Made by a program: the position numbers and the translations under genes
NCBI RefSeq assembly: GCF_009674805.1
Contig: NZ_WKKI01000014.1
Location: forward strand, 1-64,000
Length of the DNA: 64,000 nucleotides
Direction of reading: 5' to 3'
Origin: Metabacillus lacus
GTDB lineage: Bacteria > Bacillota > Bacilli > Bacillales > Bacillaceae
In this document: one piece after another, positions 7,045 to 21,055 of the stretch
Layout: every line of letters starts with the position of its first letter
Numbering within the stretch: position 1 is the first letter of the stretch
The notes under the pieces: model-generated
Databases searched by the model: none
Seen by the model: the letters and a program-made list of their open reading frames with translations, nothing else
What the model was told of the DNA's origin: nothing

Positions 7045-8496
7045 TTATTGTAGAATATTGTTACTCCCATTGATATCACCTTTTTTGAAAAATAGAAAGA
7101 AAAACCCAAACAAATTAAGCATAAGGATCAATATTCCAGAACAAATTACAGCTGGTAAAAAGCTGAATGGCATCCACACAACAAGGAACTTCCAATTGTA
7201 CCCCATCAATAGCTTTGGAGCTAAAATAATTAAACTGATTTCTATAGAAAGGAAGAGTATACAAAGAATCAGTAGAGAATATTTTAATTTTCGGTCCTTT
7301 ATTTTATAGCCATTTTTATATAACATTTGTAATTTAAATACTAAAAAAAGACTAAAAGCCAATGAAATGATCATTGTTATAGTTGAAAACGTATCTATAG
7401 CTGTATTGTAATCATAAGAAGGCAACTCCGTTTTGGTAGAATATAATAAATTTTGAATACGATAAGCAATCCTGCTGGTATACACAGAATTACTGTTAGC
7501 AAGAACCGCTACCCCAAAGTTCTTCTCTTTATTAAAAAGTATGAAAGATGAATAATTCGGGTTGTTTCCTTCGTGAAAGAAATCATTATTTTTTTTATGA
7601 ATCATCCACCCGCTGGAATAGTTAAGTGTTCCATCTATAAAGCTGCTTTTATCATTAGCTCCATTTATTATATTACTCATATCCGATTTAGTATGATGTA
7701 ATTGAATCTGAAGCCATTTAGACATATCTATTATGTTTGAAGAAATATATCCTGCAGGAATATTTCCAGAATAGGTTGGAGCATTATATTTGATACTTGT
7801 AAAAAAACCTCGTTTATAACCTTGTGTGTTTTCTTCAGGAGTTAAAATATTGATTGAGGTATGATTCAAATCCAGAGGTTTAAAAATCTCTTCTTTCATG
7901 TAATCAGCATAAGCTTCTCCACTTACACGCTCAATAATCAACCCCAAAACATCATAATTAAAGGTAGCATATTCAAACTGCACTCCGGGTAAACTGTTTA
8001 AATTCATACCGTTTAACTTTCTTATCGTTTGCTCAAGACCATTCTTTTTGTTAGTTATTGGGATGTTGGCTACAGAATTTGCTGGAATACCACTTGTATG
8101 ATATAGAAAATCTTTAACCAAGATATCTACTGGTTTGTCCTTATATACAAACTGCAACCAGGGAATATACTGTTTTACATTATCATCCAAGTCTATTTCA
8201 CCTTGTTCTACCAGCTTCATCATTCCTAATCCTGTGAAGGCTTTAGAATTAGATGCTATTTCAAACTTCGTTTTTCTATTAATACTACTTTTGTAGGAGG
8301 GATTGTTATAGCTATCCATGAGAAGTACTTTTCCATTTTTAATTACTACAACTGATACTCCTGGAATTTTTCCTTTTTGCACTTCTTTTGAAATTAAATT
8401 CTTTATTTGATCTACCTCCTCAGCACTGGCAGTAAAAGGTGAAAAACTTATACATAATAAGAAGCATATAGGTATTATAATTAGCAGACGTTTCAT
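7045..8496 (-). CDS. Membrane-anchored serine hydrolase (class C beta-lactamase/FmtA-like fold)
   Basis: A 483-residue protein with a Sec signal peptide (residues 1 to about 25, ending ASA). The catalytic domain has the Ser-x-x-Lys motif SNSK (S82-K85), a position-matched second motif YAT (176-178) and a third motif HEG (308-310). Four hydrophobic segments fill the C-terminal ~90 residues. This domain order occurs in Bacillus penicillin-binding-protein-like hydrolases. The second motif is normally Tyr-x-Asn, so Thr178 is atypical. I start it at ATG 8496, directly before the signal peptide, after GGGGGT. The gene is AT-rich with many Asn and Lys codons, unlike its neighbours, and lies downstream of the tmRNA 3' end, a common insertion site. 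Confidence 0.85.
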   Translation of the reverse strand: MKRLLIIIPICFLLCISFSPFTASAEEVDQIKNLISKEVQKGKIPGVSVVVIKNGKVLLMDSYNNPSYKSSINRKTKFEIASNSKAFTGLGMMKLVEQGEIDLDDNVKQYIPWLQFVYKDKPVDILVKDFLYHTSGIPANSVANIPITNKKNGLEQTIRKLNGMNLNSLPGVQFEYATFNYDVLGLIIERVSGEAYADYMKEEIFKPLDLNHTSINILTPEENTQGYKRGFFTSIKYNAPTYSGNIPAGYISSNIIDMSKWLQIQLHHTKSDMSNIINGANDKSSFIDGTLNYSSGWMIHKKNNDFFHEGNNPNYSSFILFNKEKNFGVAVLANSNSVYTSRIAYRIQNLLYSTKTELPSYDYNTAIDTFSTITMIISLAFSLFLVFKLQMLYKNGYKIKDRKLKYSLLILCILFLSIEISLIILAPKLLMGYNWKFLVVWMPFSFLPAVICSGILILMLNLFGFFFLFFKKGDINGSNNILQ

Positions 8497-8638
8497 TTGA
8501 CTTACCCCCAATTGAACTACCCGTCTCTTCACACCCTTTAGTTGACAGAGCGAACTTGTCAGCCTTTTTCTTTGCCAACAGAGGTTTCTCTTTAGGACCA
8601 AGCTATCCCCGTAGATTCCTGCGGTTCTTTATTTTTGT

Positions 8639-8707
8639 TTAAGCCAAAACTGCTGGGATATAGTTGGGATTTTCCTGCAAAGCAATTGAAATTTCCTCGC
8701 TGCGCAT
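8639..8707 (-). CDS. Possible 22-residue leader or remnant ORF
   Basis: An ATG at 8707 follows an excellent ribosome site (AGGAGGGG, five bases before the ATG). It encodes 22 residues starting MRSEEISIALQ and ending YIPAVLA before TAA. No larger frame continues it, so it is either a short leader peptide or the start of a decayed gene. Nothing in it identifies a family. Confidence 0.25.
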   Translation of the reverse strand: MRSEEISIALQENPNYIPAVLA

Positions 8708-8765
8708 AGTACCCCTCCTGACTTCTCTTAATAAAATAGTATCACAAATTTTGGTAATTTTTACT

Positions 8766-8794
8766 ATAAAAAAAAGAATTCCCTAGGAATTCTT
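8766..8794 (-). terminator. Hairpin terminator downstream of tmRNA
   Basis: The inverted repeat AAGAATTCC/GGAATTCTT is followed on the minus strand by a run of eight T residues. It lies about 90 bases past the tmRNA 3' end. Confidence 0.7.
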
Positions 8795-8883
8795 CATTAA
8801 GAAATATTATTAAAGCATTAACACGCCAGGTTGGCAGCTTAGGCTTTAAGTTAGATTACAATAGAAAACCACCAAGTATGTAT

Positions 8884-9248
8884 TGGTGGAGACGGTGGGA
8901 GTCGAACCCACGTCCAGAAATATCGTGACTTAAGCGTCTACGAGCGTAGTCGGAATATTCCCAGTTCGCTGCACTTTATGCCTCCCGACAGGCGTCCAGG
9001 CAGCTAGTCTGATTAGTCTCTTCCTTCATCCTCAGACGGCGAAATCAGGCGTAGCCCACTTAAAGTGAGTCCCTTACCCTACCACATGGGCGATGGAGGG
9101 AGGAACCGCTATAGACTGTTATTAAGCAGCTAAAGCGAAGTTGTTGTTAGATTTGCCAGTTATTATTGGCTTTGACGTTTTGTCGAGGCCGATCCCCTCG
9201 GCTCGCAACTCAAGCTCGAACTACCCCTGTCGAATCCGTAACGTCCCC
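8884..9248 (-). ncRNA. ssrA: tmRNA (ssrA), tag peptide AGKSNNNFALAA
   Basis: The 5' end reads GGGGACGTTACGGATTCGAC and the 3' end GGTTCGACTCCCACCGTCTC then CACCA, so both halves of the alanyl-tRNA-like domain and an encoded CCA are present. The internal reading frame codes GKSNNNFALAA after the resume point and ends in TAA TAA, giving the tag AGKSNNNFALAA. It is transcribed in the same direction as smpB, whose product loads it onto stalled ribosomes. A hairpin CCACCA...TGGTGG straddles the mature 3' end and may help processing. Confidence 0.97.
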
Positions 9249-9311
9249 ATGATATAAAGGGTACGGAGAATAGTGAGCTAAGTGCTGTGATCCGTATCAA
9301 TCACATATCCT

Positions 9312-9339
9312 ATTATAGCATATATTCAAGATTTGTCCA
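9312..9339 (-). promoter_or_regulatory. Sigma-A promoter of ssrA
   Basis: On the minus strand, TGGACA and TATAAT are separated by 16 bases, and the -10 is extended by TG (TGCTATAAT). Transcription would start near 9304, giving a 5' leader of roughly 55 bases that RNase P removes. Confidence 0.75.
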
Positions 9340-9426
9340 CTTCATATACCTTGCATGCGGCAGCCAGAAATATGGAAGCCAGTCCAAAATATAGAAATAC
9401 CATGCGGTACCAATCCTCCCCGGGAA

Positions 9427-9897
9427 TCAGTAATCCTTTTGGCGATCGCGGAATGCACGTTCAATATCTCTGCTTGCTTCTTTCTTTTTGAGATCTTCCC
9501 TTTTGTCGTATTTCTTTTTACCCTTGCCAAGCCCGAGCAAAACCTTGGCAAAGCCATTCTTTAGATAGACCTTTAAGGGCACAAGGGAATAGCCTTCTTC
9601 CTTTGTAAAGCCAATCAATTTATTAATTTCCCTGCGGTGCATCAGCAGCTTTCTTGTTCGCAAGGGTTCATGATTATGCCTGTTCCCTTGTTCATAAGGA
9701 CTGATGTGGGCATTGTGAAGAAAAACCTCTCCCTTTTCAACCCTTGCGTAGGAGTCCTTCAGGTTAATACGGCCGGCACGGATGGACTTAATTTCCGTCC
9801 CTTGCAGCACAACTCCAGTCTCATATGTTTCTTCTATAAAATAGTCGTGGTTGGCTTTCTTATTTTGCGCCACCACTTTTCCTGTCCCTTTTGGCAT
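9427..9897 (-). CDS. smpB: SsrA-binding protein SmpB
   Basis: A 156-residue protein beginning [21 protein letters not shown], with the conserved [13 protein letters not shown] beta strand and [12 protein letters not shown] loop. The lysine/arginine-rich C-terminal tail ends in the expected basic helix, which enters the ribosomal mRNA channel. SmpB binds the tRNA-like domain of tmRNA and is needed for trans-translation. The gene lies between rnr and ssrA, as in B. subtilis. RNase R, encoded just upstream, degrades the released defective mRNA. Confidence 0.98.
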   Translation of the reverse strand: MPKGTGKVVAQNKKANHDYFIEETYETGVVLQGTEIKSIRAGRINLKDSYARVEKGEVFLHNAHISPYEQGNRHNHEPLRTRKLLMHRREINKLIGFTKEEGYSLVPLKVYLKNGFAKVLLGLGKGKKKYDKREDLKKKEASRDIERAFRDRQKDY

Positions 9898-9966
9898 CTT
9901 GCATCCTCTCCTTGAAACGTTCGGTTTAGCGATAGTTACAATTTTATCAAATTTTTACGCTAAAGA

Positions 9967-9998
9967 AAAGAAAGGAAGCCAGAAGCCGGCTTCCTTCA
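9967..9998 (-). terminator. Terminator after rnr
   Basis: The stem GGAAGCC...GGCTTCC is followed on the minus strand by TTTCTTTTCTTT, immediately after the rnr stop. smpB must then be read through or have its own start. Confidence 0.75.
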
Positions 9999-10000
9999 GT

Positions 10001-12355
10001 TTACCTTTTCTTTTTACGTTTTGCTTTAGGTGCATTCTCAAACGATTTTTTCTTCTTTTTCTTTCTTGGCGGTTTATTGGACCATTCGCCTTTATCAGAA
10101 TCGTTTTTGCCGCCTCTTTGTCCTCCGTTACGGCCTTTGCTGCCTTCGCTGCTCCTTGTTTTAATGATGGTCGGACGGTCCTTTTCAGGCCTTCTCCGCG
10201 TGCCCTTCATCCCAACAATTTCAAAGTCAACAGCTCTTTCATCCTTGTCTACTTTTACAACTCTGACCGTAATTTCATCACCAATTCTGTACACGTTGCT
10301 GGTCCGCTCGCCGATCATGGCATAGCTGCGCTCGTCATAGCGGTAATAGTCATCCGTCATGTAGCTTACATGGACAAGCCCCTCGATGGTATTTGGCAGC
10401 TCCACAAACATTCCGAAGTTTGTTACAGAGCTGATAATTCCGTCATATTCCTCGCCGACTTTGTCCAGCATGTATTCTGCCTTTTTAAGCTCATCAGTAT
10501 CACGCTCAGCCTCAACCGCACGTCTCTCCATATTGGAGGAATGCTCAGCGATACCAGGAAGCTTGTCTGCCCATTTTGCCTTAGTTTTTTCATTTGCCGC
10601 CTGGCCTTCAATCAGGTACGTTCGAATTAATCTATGCACAATTAAATCAGGGTAGCGGCGGATAGGCGATGTAAAGTGAGTATAGTATTCTGTTGCAAGC
10701 CCAAAGTGGCCGAGGCTTTCTTCAAAATACTTCGCCTGCTTCATGGACCGGAGCATAACCGTTGAAACGATGATCTCTTCCGGTTTTCCTGAAACTTCTT
10801 CTATAATGCTTTGCAGAGCGCGGGGATGAATGGCGTTTGCAGTTCCCCTGACAACGTATCCGAAGTTTGTGATAAAGTCCAGAAATCTCTGCAGCTTCTC
10901 TTCATTCGGATCTTCATGGATGCGGTAAATAAACGGCACATTCATCCAGTGAAAATGCTCCGCAACTGTTTCATTGGCGAGAAGCATAAATTCCTCAATC
11001 AGCCTCTCTGCCACGGACCGTTCGCGCAGAACCACTTCGTACGGCGCGCCTTCTTCATTGACCAGAACCTTTGCCTCTTTAAAATCAAAATCGATGGCTC
11101 CCCTGGTCATCCGCTTGCTCCGCAGAATTTGGGCAAGCTCTCCCATCTGTTCAAACATTGGAACCAATTCTTTGTATTTCTTTCTCGTTTCTTCATCTTT
11201 ATCAGCAAGAATTTTATTCACAGCAGAATAGGTCATTCTTTCCGTTGTCTTAATCACACTTTGGAAAATTTCATGCTTGACCACTTCGCCTTTTTCATCA
11301 ATTTCCATTTCACAGGAAAGTGTAAAGCGGTTTACCTTTGGATTAAGAGAGCAGATCCCATTTGACAAACGATGCGGAATCATTGGGATTACCCTGTCCA
11401 CCAGGTAGACACTTGTCCCTCTTTCCCGCGCTTCCATATCTATAGGCGACCCTTCAGTAACATAATGGGTGACATCAGCAATATGCACGCCCAGTTTGTA
11501 ATTGCCGTTTTCAAGCCTTGTGACCGTTACAGCATCATCAAGGTCCTTCGCGTCCTCACCGTCAATTGTAACGATAACCTGATCTCTCAAATCCCGCCTG
11601 TCACTTCCGATATCAGACTCTTCTATCACATCATTTACATCTTGCGCCTGCTGAAGTGCTTCCTCCGGGAAAGCCTGAGGCAGACCATGGTTATGGATGA
11701 TCGACAGAATATCCACACCAGGATCATTTTTATGGCCAAGAATCTGGACAACTTCACCTTCAGCGCTCTTTTTTCCTTCAGGATACGTTGTAAGCTTCAC
11801 GATTACTTTATGGCCTTCCACTGCCCCATTAGAGCCGTTTTTCGGAATGAAAATATCATTGGCTATCTTCTTGTCATCAGCTATGACAAAACCAAAGTGC
11901 TTACTTTCCGTATATGTCCCGACAATTTGTTCCACACCCCGCTCCAAAATGCGGATAACGGTGCCTTCCTGGCGGGTGCCGGAGGTTTCAGTGCTCAGCC
12001 TGACAAGGACAGTATCACCATGCATGGCATTATTCAGCTCATTCGGCGGAATAAAGATGTCCTTCATGTCGGGCTGGCCCGGATCTACAAATGCAAATCC
12101 TTTTGCATGCCCAGACACTTTACCGCGGACAAGGTTCATTTTATGAGGCAGTCCATAACGGTTGCTTCTCGTCCGGACAATCAGTCCCTTTTCTTCCATC
12201 ACAACAAGCGCTTTAACAAATTCTTTGAACTCTGCAGAATCCTCTATTCCAAATGCCTGTTCAAGTTCCTGAACTGTCAGAGGCTTATAAGCTTCCTCTT
12301 CCATAAATGCAAGCAGCTTGGAAATGTGATCCTGTATTGCTTTTTCGTTATCCAT
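10001..12355 (-). CDS. rnr: Ribonuclease R
   Basis: A 784-residue 3'-5' exoribonuclease of the RNB family. The order is an N-terminal winged helix (to about 80), two cold-shock domains, the RNB catalytic domain with [13 protein letters not shown] supplying the metal-binding aspartates, an S1 domain ([15 protein letters not shown]), and a long Lys/Arg-rich tail. Length and layout match Bacillus RNase R. I choose ATG at 12355, which has GGAG seven bases upstream, over the in-frame GTG six bases earlier. RNase R degrades structured RNA and clears non-stop mRNA during tmRNA action. The gene is 20 bp from the esterase gene in a secG-est-rnr-smpB operon. Confidence 0.97.
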   Translation of the reverse strand: MDNEKAIQDHISKLLAFMEEEAYKPLTVQELEQAFGIEDSAEFKEFVKALVVMEEKGLIVRTRSNRYGLPHKMNLVRGKVSGHAKGFAFVDPGQPDMKDIFIPPNELNNAMHGDTVLVRLSTETSGTRQEGTVIRILERGVEQIVGTYTESKHFGFVIADDKKIANDIFIPKNGSNGAVEGHKVIVKLTTYPEGKKSAEGEVVQILGHKNDPGVDILSIIHNHGLPQAFPEEALQQAQDVNDVIEESDIGSDRRDLRDQVIVTIDGEDAKDLDDAVTVTRLENGNYKLGVHIADVTHYVTEGSPIDMEARERGTSVYLVDRVIPMIPHRLSNGICSLNPKVNRFTLSCEMEIDEKGEVVKHEIFQSVIKTTERMTYSAVNKILADKDEETRKKYKELVPMFEQMGELAQILRSKRMTRGAIDFDFKEAKVLVNEEGAPYEVVLRERSVAERLIEEFMLLANETVAEHFHWMNVPFIYRIHEDPNEEKLQRFLDFITNFGYVVRGTANAIHPRALQSIIEEVSGKPEEIIVSTVMLRSMKQAKYFEESLGHFGLATEYYTHFTSPIRRYPDLIVHRLIRTYLIEGQAANEKTKAKWADKLPGIAEHSSNMERRAVEAERDTDELKKAEYMLDKVGEEYDGIISSVTNFGMFVELPNTIEGLVHVSYMTDDYYRYDERSYAMIGERTSNVYRIGDEITVRVVKVDKDERAVDFEIVGMKGTRRRPEKDRPTIIKTRSSEGSKGRNGGQRGGKNDSDKGEWSNKPPRKKKKKKSFENAPKAKRKKKR

Positions 12356-12375
12356 AAACACTCTCCTTCAGCAAA

Positions 12376-13116
12376 TTACCAATCAAGGCTTTCCAGAAAT
12401 TCATAAACATCCTCGTGAAGCTGTTCACGCTCTTTATCAAGCGTGATGACATGCCCGGATTCCTCGAACCATTTGATCTTCTTTTGCTCAGTTTCTACTT
12501 CGTTATAAATAATATTTGCACTATCTGTATTAATCATGTGGTCATGACGTGCCTGAACCACAAAAGTTGGAGAATAAATCATATCTACATTGCTGCGCAC
12601 GTCTGATATCAGCCCTTGAAGAGCTCTCAGCGTATTCATCGGTGTTTTTTCGAATTCCTTCATTTCTTCTTCAATTTCTTCTGGTGATTTGCCTTCAAAC
12701 TTTTTATAATTGCGGGCATAGTCAAGAACACCCTTATACATGACTTCCTCGCTTTTTATGTACATTGGAGCGCACATTGGCACAATACCCTTTACAGGGA
12801 CAGTGTAACCTAATTTCAAGGAAAAAACCCCTCCAAGAGATAATCCGCCCACCGCTATATCGGAGTAACCCATCTCCTTGAGCGTATTGTAGCCCTCCAT
12901 CACATCGCTCCACCAGTCTTCCGGGCCTGTGTGCACCAGTTCTTCCGGCGGCACGCCATGGCCTTTGTACTGAGGGGCATGACATGTATAGCCTCTTTCA
13001 TTTAAGTAGCGTGCAAGCATCCTGACATCGGCAGTGTTACCCGTAAATCCGTGAAGCAGCAGAACTGCTTTCTCCCCTCCTTTAAAAGTAAATGGTTTTG
13101 GCAGTACTTTCTTCAT
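12376..13116 (-). CDS. est: Carboxylesterase (Est30-type alpha/beta hydrolase)
   Basis: A 246-residue alpha/beta hydrolase. The nucleophile elbow is GLSLGG (Ser93), with Asp192 in QARHDHMI and His222 in ESGHVI completing the triad. LLHGFTG (20-26) forms the oxyanion region. The sequence matches the thermostable Bacillus/Geobacillus monoglyceride-lipase-like carboxylesterase family, which hydrolyses short and medium-chain esters in the cytoplasm. No signal peptide is present. It lies between secG and rnr, a linkage conserved across Bacillus. The natural substrate is unknown. Confidence 0.95.
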   Translation of the reverse strand: MKKVLPKPFTFKGGEKAVLLLHGFTGNTADVRMLARYLNERGYTCHAPQYKGHGVPPEELVHTGPEDWWSDVMEGYNTLKEMGYSDIAVGGLSLGGVFSLKLGYTVPVKGIVPMCAPMYIKSEEVMYKGVLDYARNYKKFEGKSPEEIEEEMKEFEKTPMNTLRALQGLISDVRSNVDMIYSPTFVVQARHDHMINTDSANIIYNEVETEQKKIKWFEESGHVITLDKEREQLHEDVYEFLESLDW

Positions 13117-13451
13117 ATTGAAAAACTCCTTTTTATCTTTGTAAATTAGTTTCTGTCAACAGTGTTAAATCTATTTAAGCAAAGTGAAGCTGAATTTTCA
13201 AAAATCCTGTTTAACAGCGACTGTTTTCCACTCTCCCCCGCTTTGTATCCTGGAGCAGAAAGCTGCTCTGATGCATGCTCCTGCAAAGCAAAAACGGTTG
13301 TAAACAAACGTTTAATCAACAAAACCTAACCAAGCAGGCACAGGATTTCTCCGCTTTTAAAGTGCTGAGAAGAAAACACTTGCACATGCAGGAAGGCATT
13401 TTTTCCGAACAAAAAAGGCCTGATGAAATCAGACCTTTTTACACATTTATT
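13117..13451. other. Gene-free stretch between est and secG
   Basis: Apart from the hairpin at 13411-13441, I see no gene, promoter or repeat here. The stretch is ordinary AT-rich DNA. Confidence 0.6.
13411..13441. terminator. Hairpin terminator after secG
   Basis: AAAAAAGGCCTGA...TCAGACCTTTTT forms a symmetric stem with A/T runs on both sides, so it can stop transcription in either direction. It sits 11 bases past the secG stop. Confidence 0.8.
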
Positions 13452-13685
13452 TTATAAAGCAAAGTAGGAAACAGCGATCGTCAACACAAAGAAAATCACG
13501 GAAAGAACAATCGTAATCCGGTGAAGGACCAAGTCCATTCCGCGCGCCTTTTGTTTTCCGAAAAGCTGCTCGGCACCTCCGGAAATCGCTCCGGACAAAC
13601 CGGCACTTTTTCCCGATTGCAATAAGACAACGACAATAAGAGCAATACATGTGATAAGAAGCAAAGTTATAAGAGCAGTATGCAT
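13452..13685 (-). CDS. secG: Preprotein translocase subunit SecG
   Basis: A 77-residue membrane protein with two hydrophobic segments (about 4-22 and 54-75). The conserved loop [21 protein letters not shown] (about 23-43) joins them and is diagnostic of SecG. It is an accessory subunit of the SecYEG channel and stimulates SecA-driven export. The start has AGGAGGTG seven bases upstream. It is the first gene of the cluster that runs to tmRNA, an arrangement typical of Bacillus. Confidence 0.97.
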   Translation of the reverse strand: MHTALITLLLITCIALIVVVLLQSGKSAGLSGAISGGAEQLFGKQKARGMDLVLHRITIVLSVIFFVLTIAVSYFAL

Positions 13686-13815
13686 TGTGACACCTCCTGA
13701 ATACGAATAGCATTATTTTTAATTTATCACATAAATAGACAATTGTCATCAACTGCGGCAAAAGAAAACTAGTAAACGTAAACAGAATTGTCTCATGAAT
13801 CTATAGTGCAGAATT

Positions 13816-13847
13816 TAAAAACAGCCGGGGGATCTATTCCCCGGCTG
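13816..13847 (-). terminator. Terminator of the glycolytic operon after eno
   Basis: AGCCGGGG...CCCCGGCT is followed on the minus strand by TGTTTTTAAATT, 11 bases past the eno stop. Confidence 0.9.
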
Positions 13848-13857
13848 AAGAGCCAGC

Positions 13858-17478
<3,621 letters not shown>

Positions 17479-17510
17479 TCAAAGCGGTCAACTTCCGCTT
17501 TTAAAGATTT

Positions 17511-18695
17511 CTATTTATCGTTTAAAGCTGTGACGCCAGGAAGTTCTTTACCTTCCATGAACTCCAGAGAAGCTCCGCCGCCTGTAGAGATGTGATCCAT
17601 TTTTTCTGCAAGCTTAAATTTCTCAGCTGCTGCTGCAGAGTCTCCGCCGCCGATGACTGTATATGTATCTTCTGCTTCAGCCAATGCTTCCGCTACAGCC
17701 TTTGTTCCATTTGCAAATGCATCCAGTTCGAAAACACCCATAGGTCCGTTCCAGATTACAAGCTTGGATTTTTTAATAACATCCGCATAAATTTCACGGG
17801 ATTTCGGTCCTGCATCCAGGCCTTCCCACTCGTCGGGAATGCTGTCAAAAGAGACAACCTGTGTATTTGCATCATTTGAGAAGTCATCAGCTACGACTAC
17901 ATCTACAGGCATATAGAAATTAACGCCTTTTTCTTTCGCCTGTTCCATGAAGGATTTTGCCAAATCTACTTTATCTTCTTCCAAAAGAGATTTGCCGACA
18001 CCATGCCCTTGGGCTTTGATAAACGTGTAAGCAAGGCCTCCGCCAATAATTAAGTTATCAACTCTGTCAAGAAGGTGCTGAATAACGCCAATCTTGTCCT
18101 TTACCTTTGCTCCGCCAATAATGGCTGTGAACGGGCGCTCCGGATCGGAAAGGGCCTTCCCTAACACTTCAAGCTCTTTTTCCATCAAAAATCCTGCTAC
18201 TGCTGGAAGATGTTCTGCAATACCTGCAGTAGATGCATGTGCACGGTGTGCTGCTCCGAAAGCATCATTCACATACACATCAGCAAGTTCTGCAAAAGCT
18301 TTAGCAAGTTCTGGATCATTTTTTTCTTCACCAGGATAGAAGCGGACATTTTCAAGGAGAAGAACATCGCCTTCTGAAAGCTTGCTAATCTCAGCTTTTA
18401 CTGTGTCCCCGTATGCTTCATCTGTTTTTACTACATTTTTCCCAAGAAGTTCTTGAAGTCGCTCAGCTACAGCATTCAATCGAAGCTCCTCATCGACTTG
18501 CCCTTTTGGACGTCCAAGGTGGCTTGCAAGCAAAACTTTTGCGCCTTGCTCTGTTAGATACTGAATTGTAGGCAGTGCTGCACGAATACGGGTGTCATCT
18601 GATACGTTTCCTTCACTCATAGGTACGTTAAAATCCACGCGGCAGAATACTGTTTTCCCTTTGACATCGATGTCTCTTACTGACTTTTTGTCCAT
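17511..18695 (-). CDS. pgk: Phosphoglycerate kinase
   Basis: A 394-residue two-domain kinase transferring phosphate from 1,3-bisphosphoglycerate to ADP. The N-domain has CRVDFNVPM and the RPKG segment, and the C-domain has GGAKVKDKI and [14 protein letters not shown] followed by [12 protein letters not shown]. The start has AAGGAGG nine bases upstream. It is separated from gapA by about 200 bases containing a hairpin, consistent with RNA processing that uncouples gapA from the downstream genes. Confidence 0.99.
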   Translation of the reverse strand: MDKKSVRDIDVKGKTVFCRVDFNVPMSEGNVSDDTRIRAALPTIQYLTEQGAKVLLASHLGRPKGQVDEELRLNAVAERLQELLGKNVVKTDEAYGDTVKAEISKLSEGDVLLLENVRFYPGEEKNDPELAKAFAELADVYVNDAFGAAHRAHASTAGIAEHLPAVAGFLMEKELEVLGKALSDPERPFTAIIGGAKVKDKIGVIQHLLDRVDNLIIGGGLAYTFIKAQGHGVGKSLLEEDKVDLAKSFMEQAKEKGVNFYMPVDVVVADDFSNDANTQVVSFDSIPDEWEGLDAGPKSREIYADVIKKSKLVIWNGPMGVFELDAFANGTKAVAEALAEAEDTYTVIGGGDSAAAAEKFKLAEKMDHISTGGGASLEFMEGKELPGVTALNDK

Positions 18696-18796
18696 CTTCA
18701 GGAATCCTCCTTTTTCTCAAAACATGAAAGCAGGTTAACTGCTAGCTTTTATACTATTAGTTAACCTCTCTCGTTTTTCCTTCAACAAGTTTCTGT

Positions 18797-18832
18797 AAAA
18801 ATATAAAAGGGAAGGGAAATGGATCCCTTCCC
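18797..18832 (-). terminator. Attenuating hairpin between gapA and pgk
   Basis: GGGAAGGG...CCCTTCCC is followed on the minus strand by a TTTTATATTTTT tract, about 70 bases after the gapA stop. It looks like a partial terminator that would raise gapA mRNA over that of downstream genes. Confidence 0.6.
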
Positions 18833-18903
18833 CCAGTTACGCTTCCATTATAGCCTTTTACCTCTCTGAATCCAAACGATACCTGAATATCAGGCAGATT
18901 GAA

Positions 18904-19911
18904 TTAAAGGCCTTGAGAACCGATGTAATCTGCAAGGTCAACGACACGGTGAGAATAGCCGCTCTCGTTGTCATACCAGGAAATAACTTTAACCATGCTG
19001 CCTTCCATAACCATTGTTGAAAGAGCATCAACAGTCGAAGAAGCAGGGCTTCCATTATAGTCAGAAGAAACCAATGGCTCTTCGCTGTAGTATAGAATTC
19101 CTTTAAGATCGCCTTCAGCTGCTTCTCTAAGAGCTGCGTTTACTTCTTCAGCAGTTACATCCTGATTAAGCTCAGCAACAAGGTCAACAAGAGAAACGTT
19201 AGGAGTTGGAACACGCATTGCTCCGCCGTTCAGCTTGCCTTTCAATTCCGGAAGAACTAGAGAAACTGCTTTAGCTGCACCAGTTGTTGTAGGAATGATG
19301 TTTTCTGCAGCAGCACGCGCACGACGGTAGTCTTTGTGCGGAAGGTCAAGGATTTGCTGATCATTTGTGTAAGAGTGAACTGTTGTCATCATACCGCGTT
19401 TGATGCCAAACTTGTCGTTCAATACTTTTGCAAATGGTGCAAGACAGTTAGTAGTGCAAGATGCGTTAGAGATAACGTCATGGCTTCCAGCATCGTATTT
19501 GTCATGGTTAACACCCATTACGATTGTGATATCTTCATCAGATGCAGGAGCAGAAATGATAACTTTCTTCGCACCAGCTTCAAGATGTTTTGCAGCGTCA
19601 GAACGCTTCGTGAAGCGGCCTGTAGATTCAACTACGATTTCAACTCCAAGATTTCCCCAACCAAGTTGAGCAGGATCGCGCTCAGCAAGAACTTTGATCT
19701 CTTTGCCGTCTACTACAAGGTTGTTTCCTTCTACAGAAACTTCAGCATCCAAGCTGCCGTGAACAGTATCATATTTCAAAAGATGAGCAAGCATATTTGC
19801 ATCTGTTAAATCGTTTACTGCTACTACCTCTACGTTAGGATTGTTAAGTGCTGCACGGAAAACATTACGTCCAATACGGCCAAATCCATTAATACCTAAT
19901 TTTACTGCCAT
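18904..19911 (-). CDS. gapA: Glyceraldehyde-3-phosphate dehydrogenase (glycolytic, GapA type)
   Basis: A 335-residue GAPDH. The Rossmann motif is INGFGRIGR, the catalytic cysteine is C152 in [12 protein letters not shown], and the NAD-adenosine aspartate lies in VNDLTD. The presence of that aspartate and the linkage to cggR identify the glycolytic NAD enzyme, not the gluconeogenic GapB. It converts glyceraldehyde-3-phosphate to 1,3-bisphosphoglycerate. AAGGAGG precedes the ATG. It is the second gene of the operon under CggR control. Confidence 0.99.
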   Translation of the reverse strand: MAVKLGINGFGRIGRNVFRAALNNPNVEVVAVNDLTDANMLAHLLKYDTVHGSLDAEVSVEGNNLVVDGKEIKVLAERDPAQLGWGNLGVEIVVESTGRFTKRSDAAKHLEAGAKKVIISAPASDEDITIVMGVNHDKYDAGSHDVISNASCTTNCLAPFAKVLNDKFGIKRGMMTTVHSYTNDQQILDLPHKDYRRARAAAENIIPTTTGAAKAVSLVLPELKGKLNGGAMRVPTPNVSLVDLVAELNQDVTAEEVNAALREAAEGDLKGILYYSEEPLVSSDYNGSPASSTVDALSTMVMEGSMVKVISWYDNESGYSHRVVDLADYIGSQGL

Positions 19912-19962
19912 TGTTGTTTCCTCCTTTAATAGGTGAAAAAATTTTATATTCAGGGAGAGAAA

Positions 19963-20982
19963 TTACTCCCTAAGTAACTCTTTTGCCGCACCTTCATCTG
20001 TAATCAGGACAGAATCCAGCGTTTGTTTCAGGTAAGCCTTGATCGCCTTTGCTTTTGATGCTCCGCCGGCGACAGAAATCACATGCGGAATATCAGCAAG
20101 ATCCTCAAGCTGTACGCCCACCGTATGTACTTTGTGAACCACTTTCCCGGACTGGTTAAAATAGTAGCCAAAGGCTTCTGCAACTGCTTCCGCCCCTTCT
20201 ATTTTCACCACGTCTTCTTTGGGAGTGTTCCTGCGTTCCGCCATTGTTATAGCATCTCCTATCCCGTGAACGACCATACTGGAGGATTTAATTGTCCTCA
20301 GCAGCTCTTTGATGGAAGGTTCCTCAATAATAGAAGTATACGCATCCTTGCTCAGCTGGTCCGGAACGTGAAGAAGGCGGTAATTCACCATGGCTTTTTC
20401 AGCCATTTTCGCACATATGGTGTTAGCCTGGTTCTGAACGTTTTCTCCAAGCCCTCCACGGGCCGGCACGAAAAGGATTTCGCGGTTTCTGCTGTCAGGG
20501 GTCATCATGTCTGCTACGGCTGCAAGAGTAGTGCCTCCGGTAACTGCGACGATATTATTCCCCGTCAGCCGTTCTTTTATACATGATACACAGGCTCTGC
20601 CCAGCTCTTGCTTTACCCAGGGGGATTGATCACTGTCTCCAGAAACAATTATTACCTGCTTCAGATTTAATCTATCCTTTAATGTATTTTCCAAAAGGGT
20701 TAAACCTAAAACATCCTTCATCATTTCCTCAAGGTCTTTCAGCAGGCTGCCGCCCTCGTCTGTCAGGGTCATGCCGCTGCTGCCGATGTCGATTAAATTC
20801 TGTTCTTTCAGAAATAGGACTTCGCTTCTGAGGATGCGTTCGCTGATCCCAAGGCTTAATGACAGGCTTCTCCGTCCAATGGGCTCCATTAATCGTATGT
20901 ATCTGAGTATCTGATAGCGTTTTTGCATCACTTGCAGAAGATCGGGCAATAATTTCTTTTGAACATCAATCATATTTCTCAT
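19963..20982 (-). CDS. cggR: Central glycolytic genes regulator CggR
   Basis: A 339-residue SorC/DeoR-family repressor. The N-terminal winged-helix region (IGRRSLSLSLGISERILRSEV, about 37-57) binds DNA and the C-terminal sugar-phosphate domain binds fructose-1,6-bisphosphate. Phosphate-loop residues are in GDSDQSPWVK and VTGGTTLAAV. The sequence is close to B. subtilis CggR throughout. It is the promoter-proximal gene of the gapA operon and represses it; the matching operator is at 21012-21047. Confidence 0.98.
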   Translation of the reverse strand: MRNMIDVQKKLLPDLLQVMQKRYQILRYIRLMEPIGRRSLSLSLGISERILRSEVLFLKEQNLIDIGSSGMTLTDEGGSLLKDLEEMMKDVLGLTLLENTLKDRLNLKQVIIVSGDSDQSPWVKQELGRACVSCIKERLTGNNIVAVTGGTTLAAVADMMTPDSRNREILFVPARGGLGENVQNQANTICAKMAEKAMVNYRLLHVPDQLSKDAYTSIIEEPSIKELLRTIKSSSMVVHGIGDAITMAERRNTPKEDVVKIEGAEAVAEAFGYYFNQSGKVVHKVHTVGVQLEDLADIPHVISVAGGASKAKAIKAYLKQTLDSVLITDEGAAKELLRE

Positions 20983-21011
20983 TGCTACAGTTCCCCTTCA
21001 CTCATGAGATG

Positions 21012-21047
21012 GACTTTTATTGTCCCGCTGCGACATATTATGTCCCG
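21012..21047 (-). promoter_or_regulatory. CggR tandem operator
   Basis: On the minus strand the layout is CGGGAC-N6-TGTC-N4-CGGGAC-N6-AGTC. This reproduces the B. subtilis operator (two CGGGAC-N6-TGTC half-sites) except for one base in the last half. It lies downstream of the predicted transcription start, so bound CggR would block elongation, as established for B. subtilis. Confidence 0.92.
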
Positions 21048-21055
21048 CCATGGTG

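Noticed and set aside
9851-10630. 259-residue ORF antisense to rnr and smpB
   Set aside because: It is a shadow of two well-supported genes with strong motifs on the other strand.
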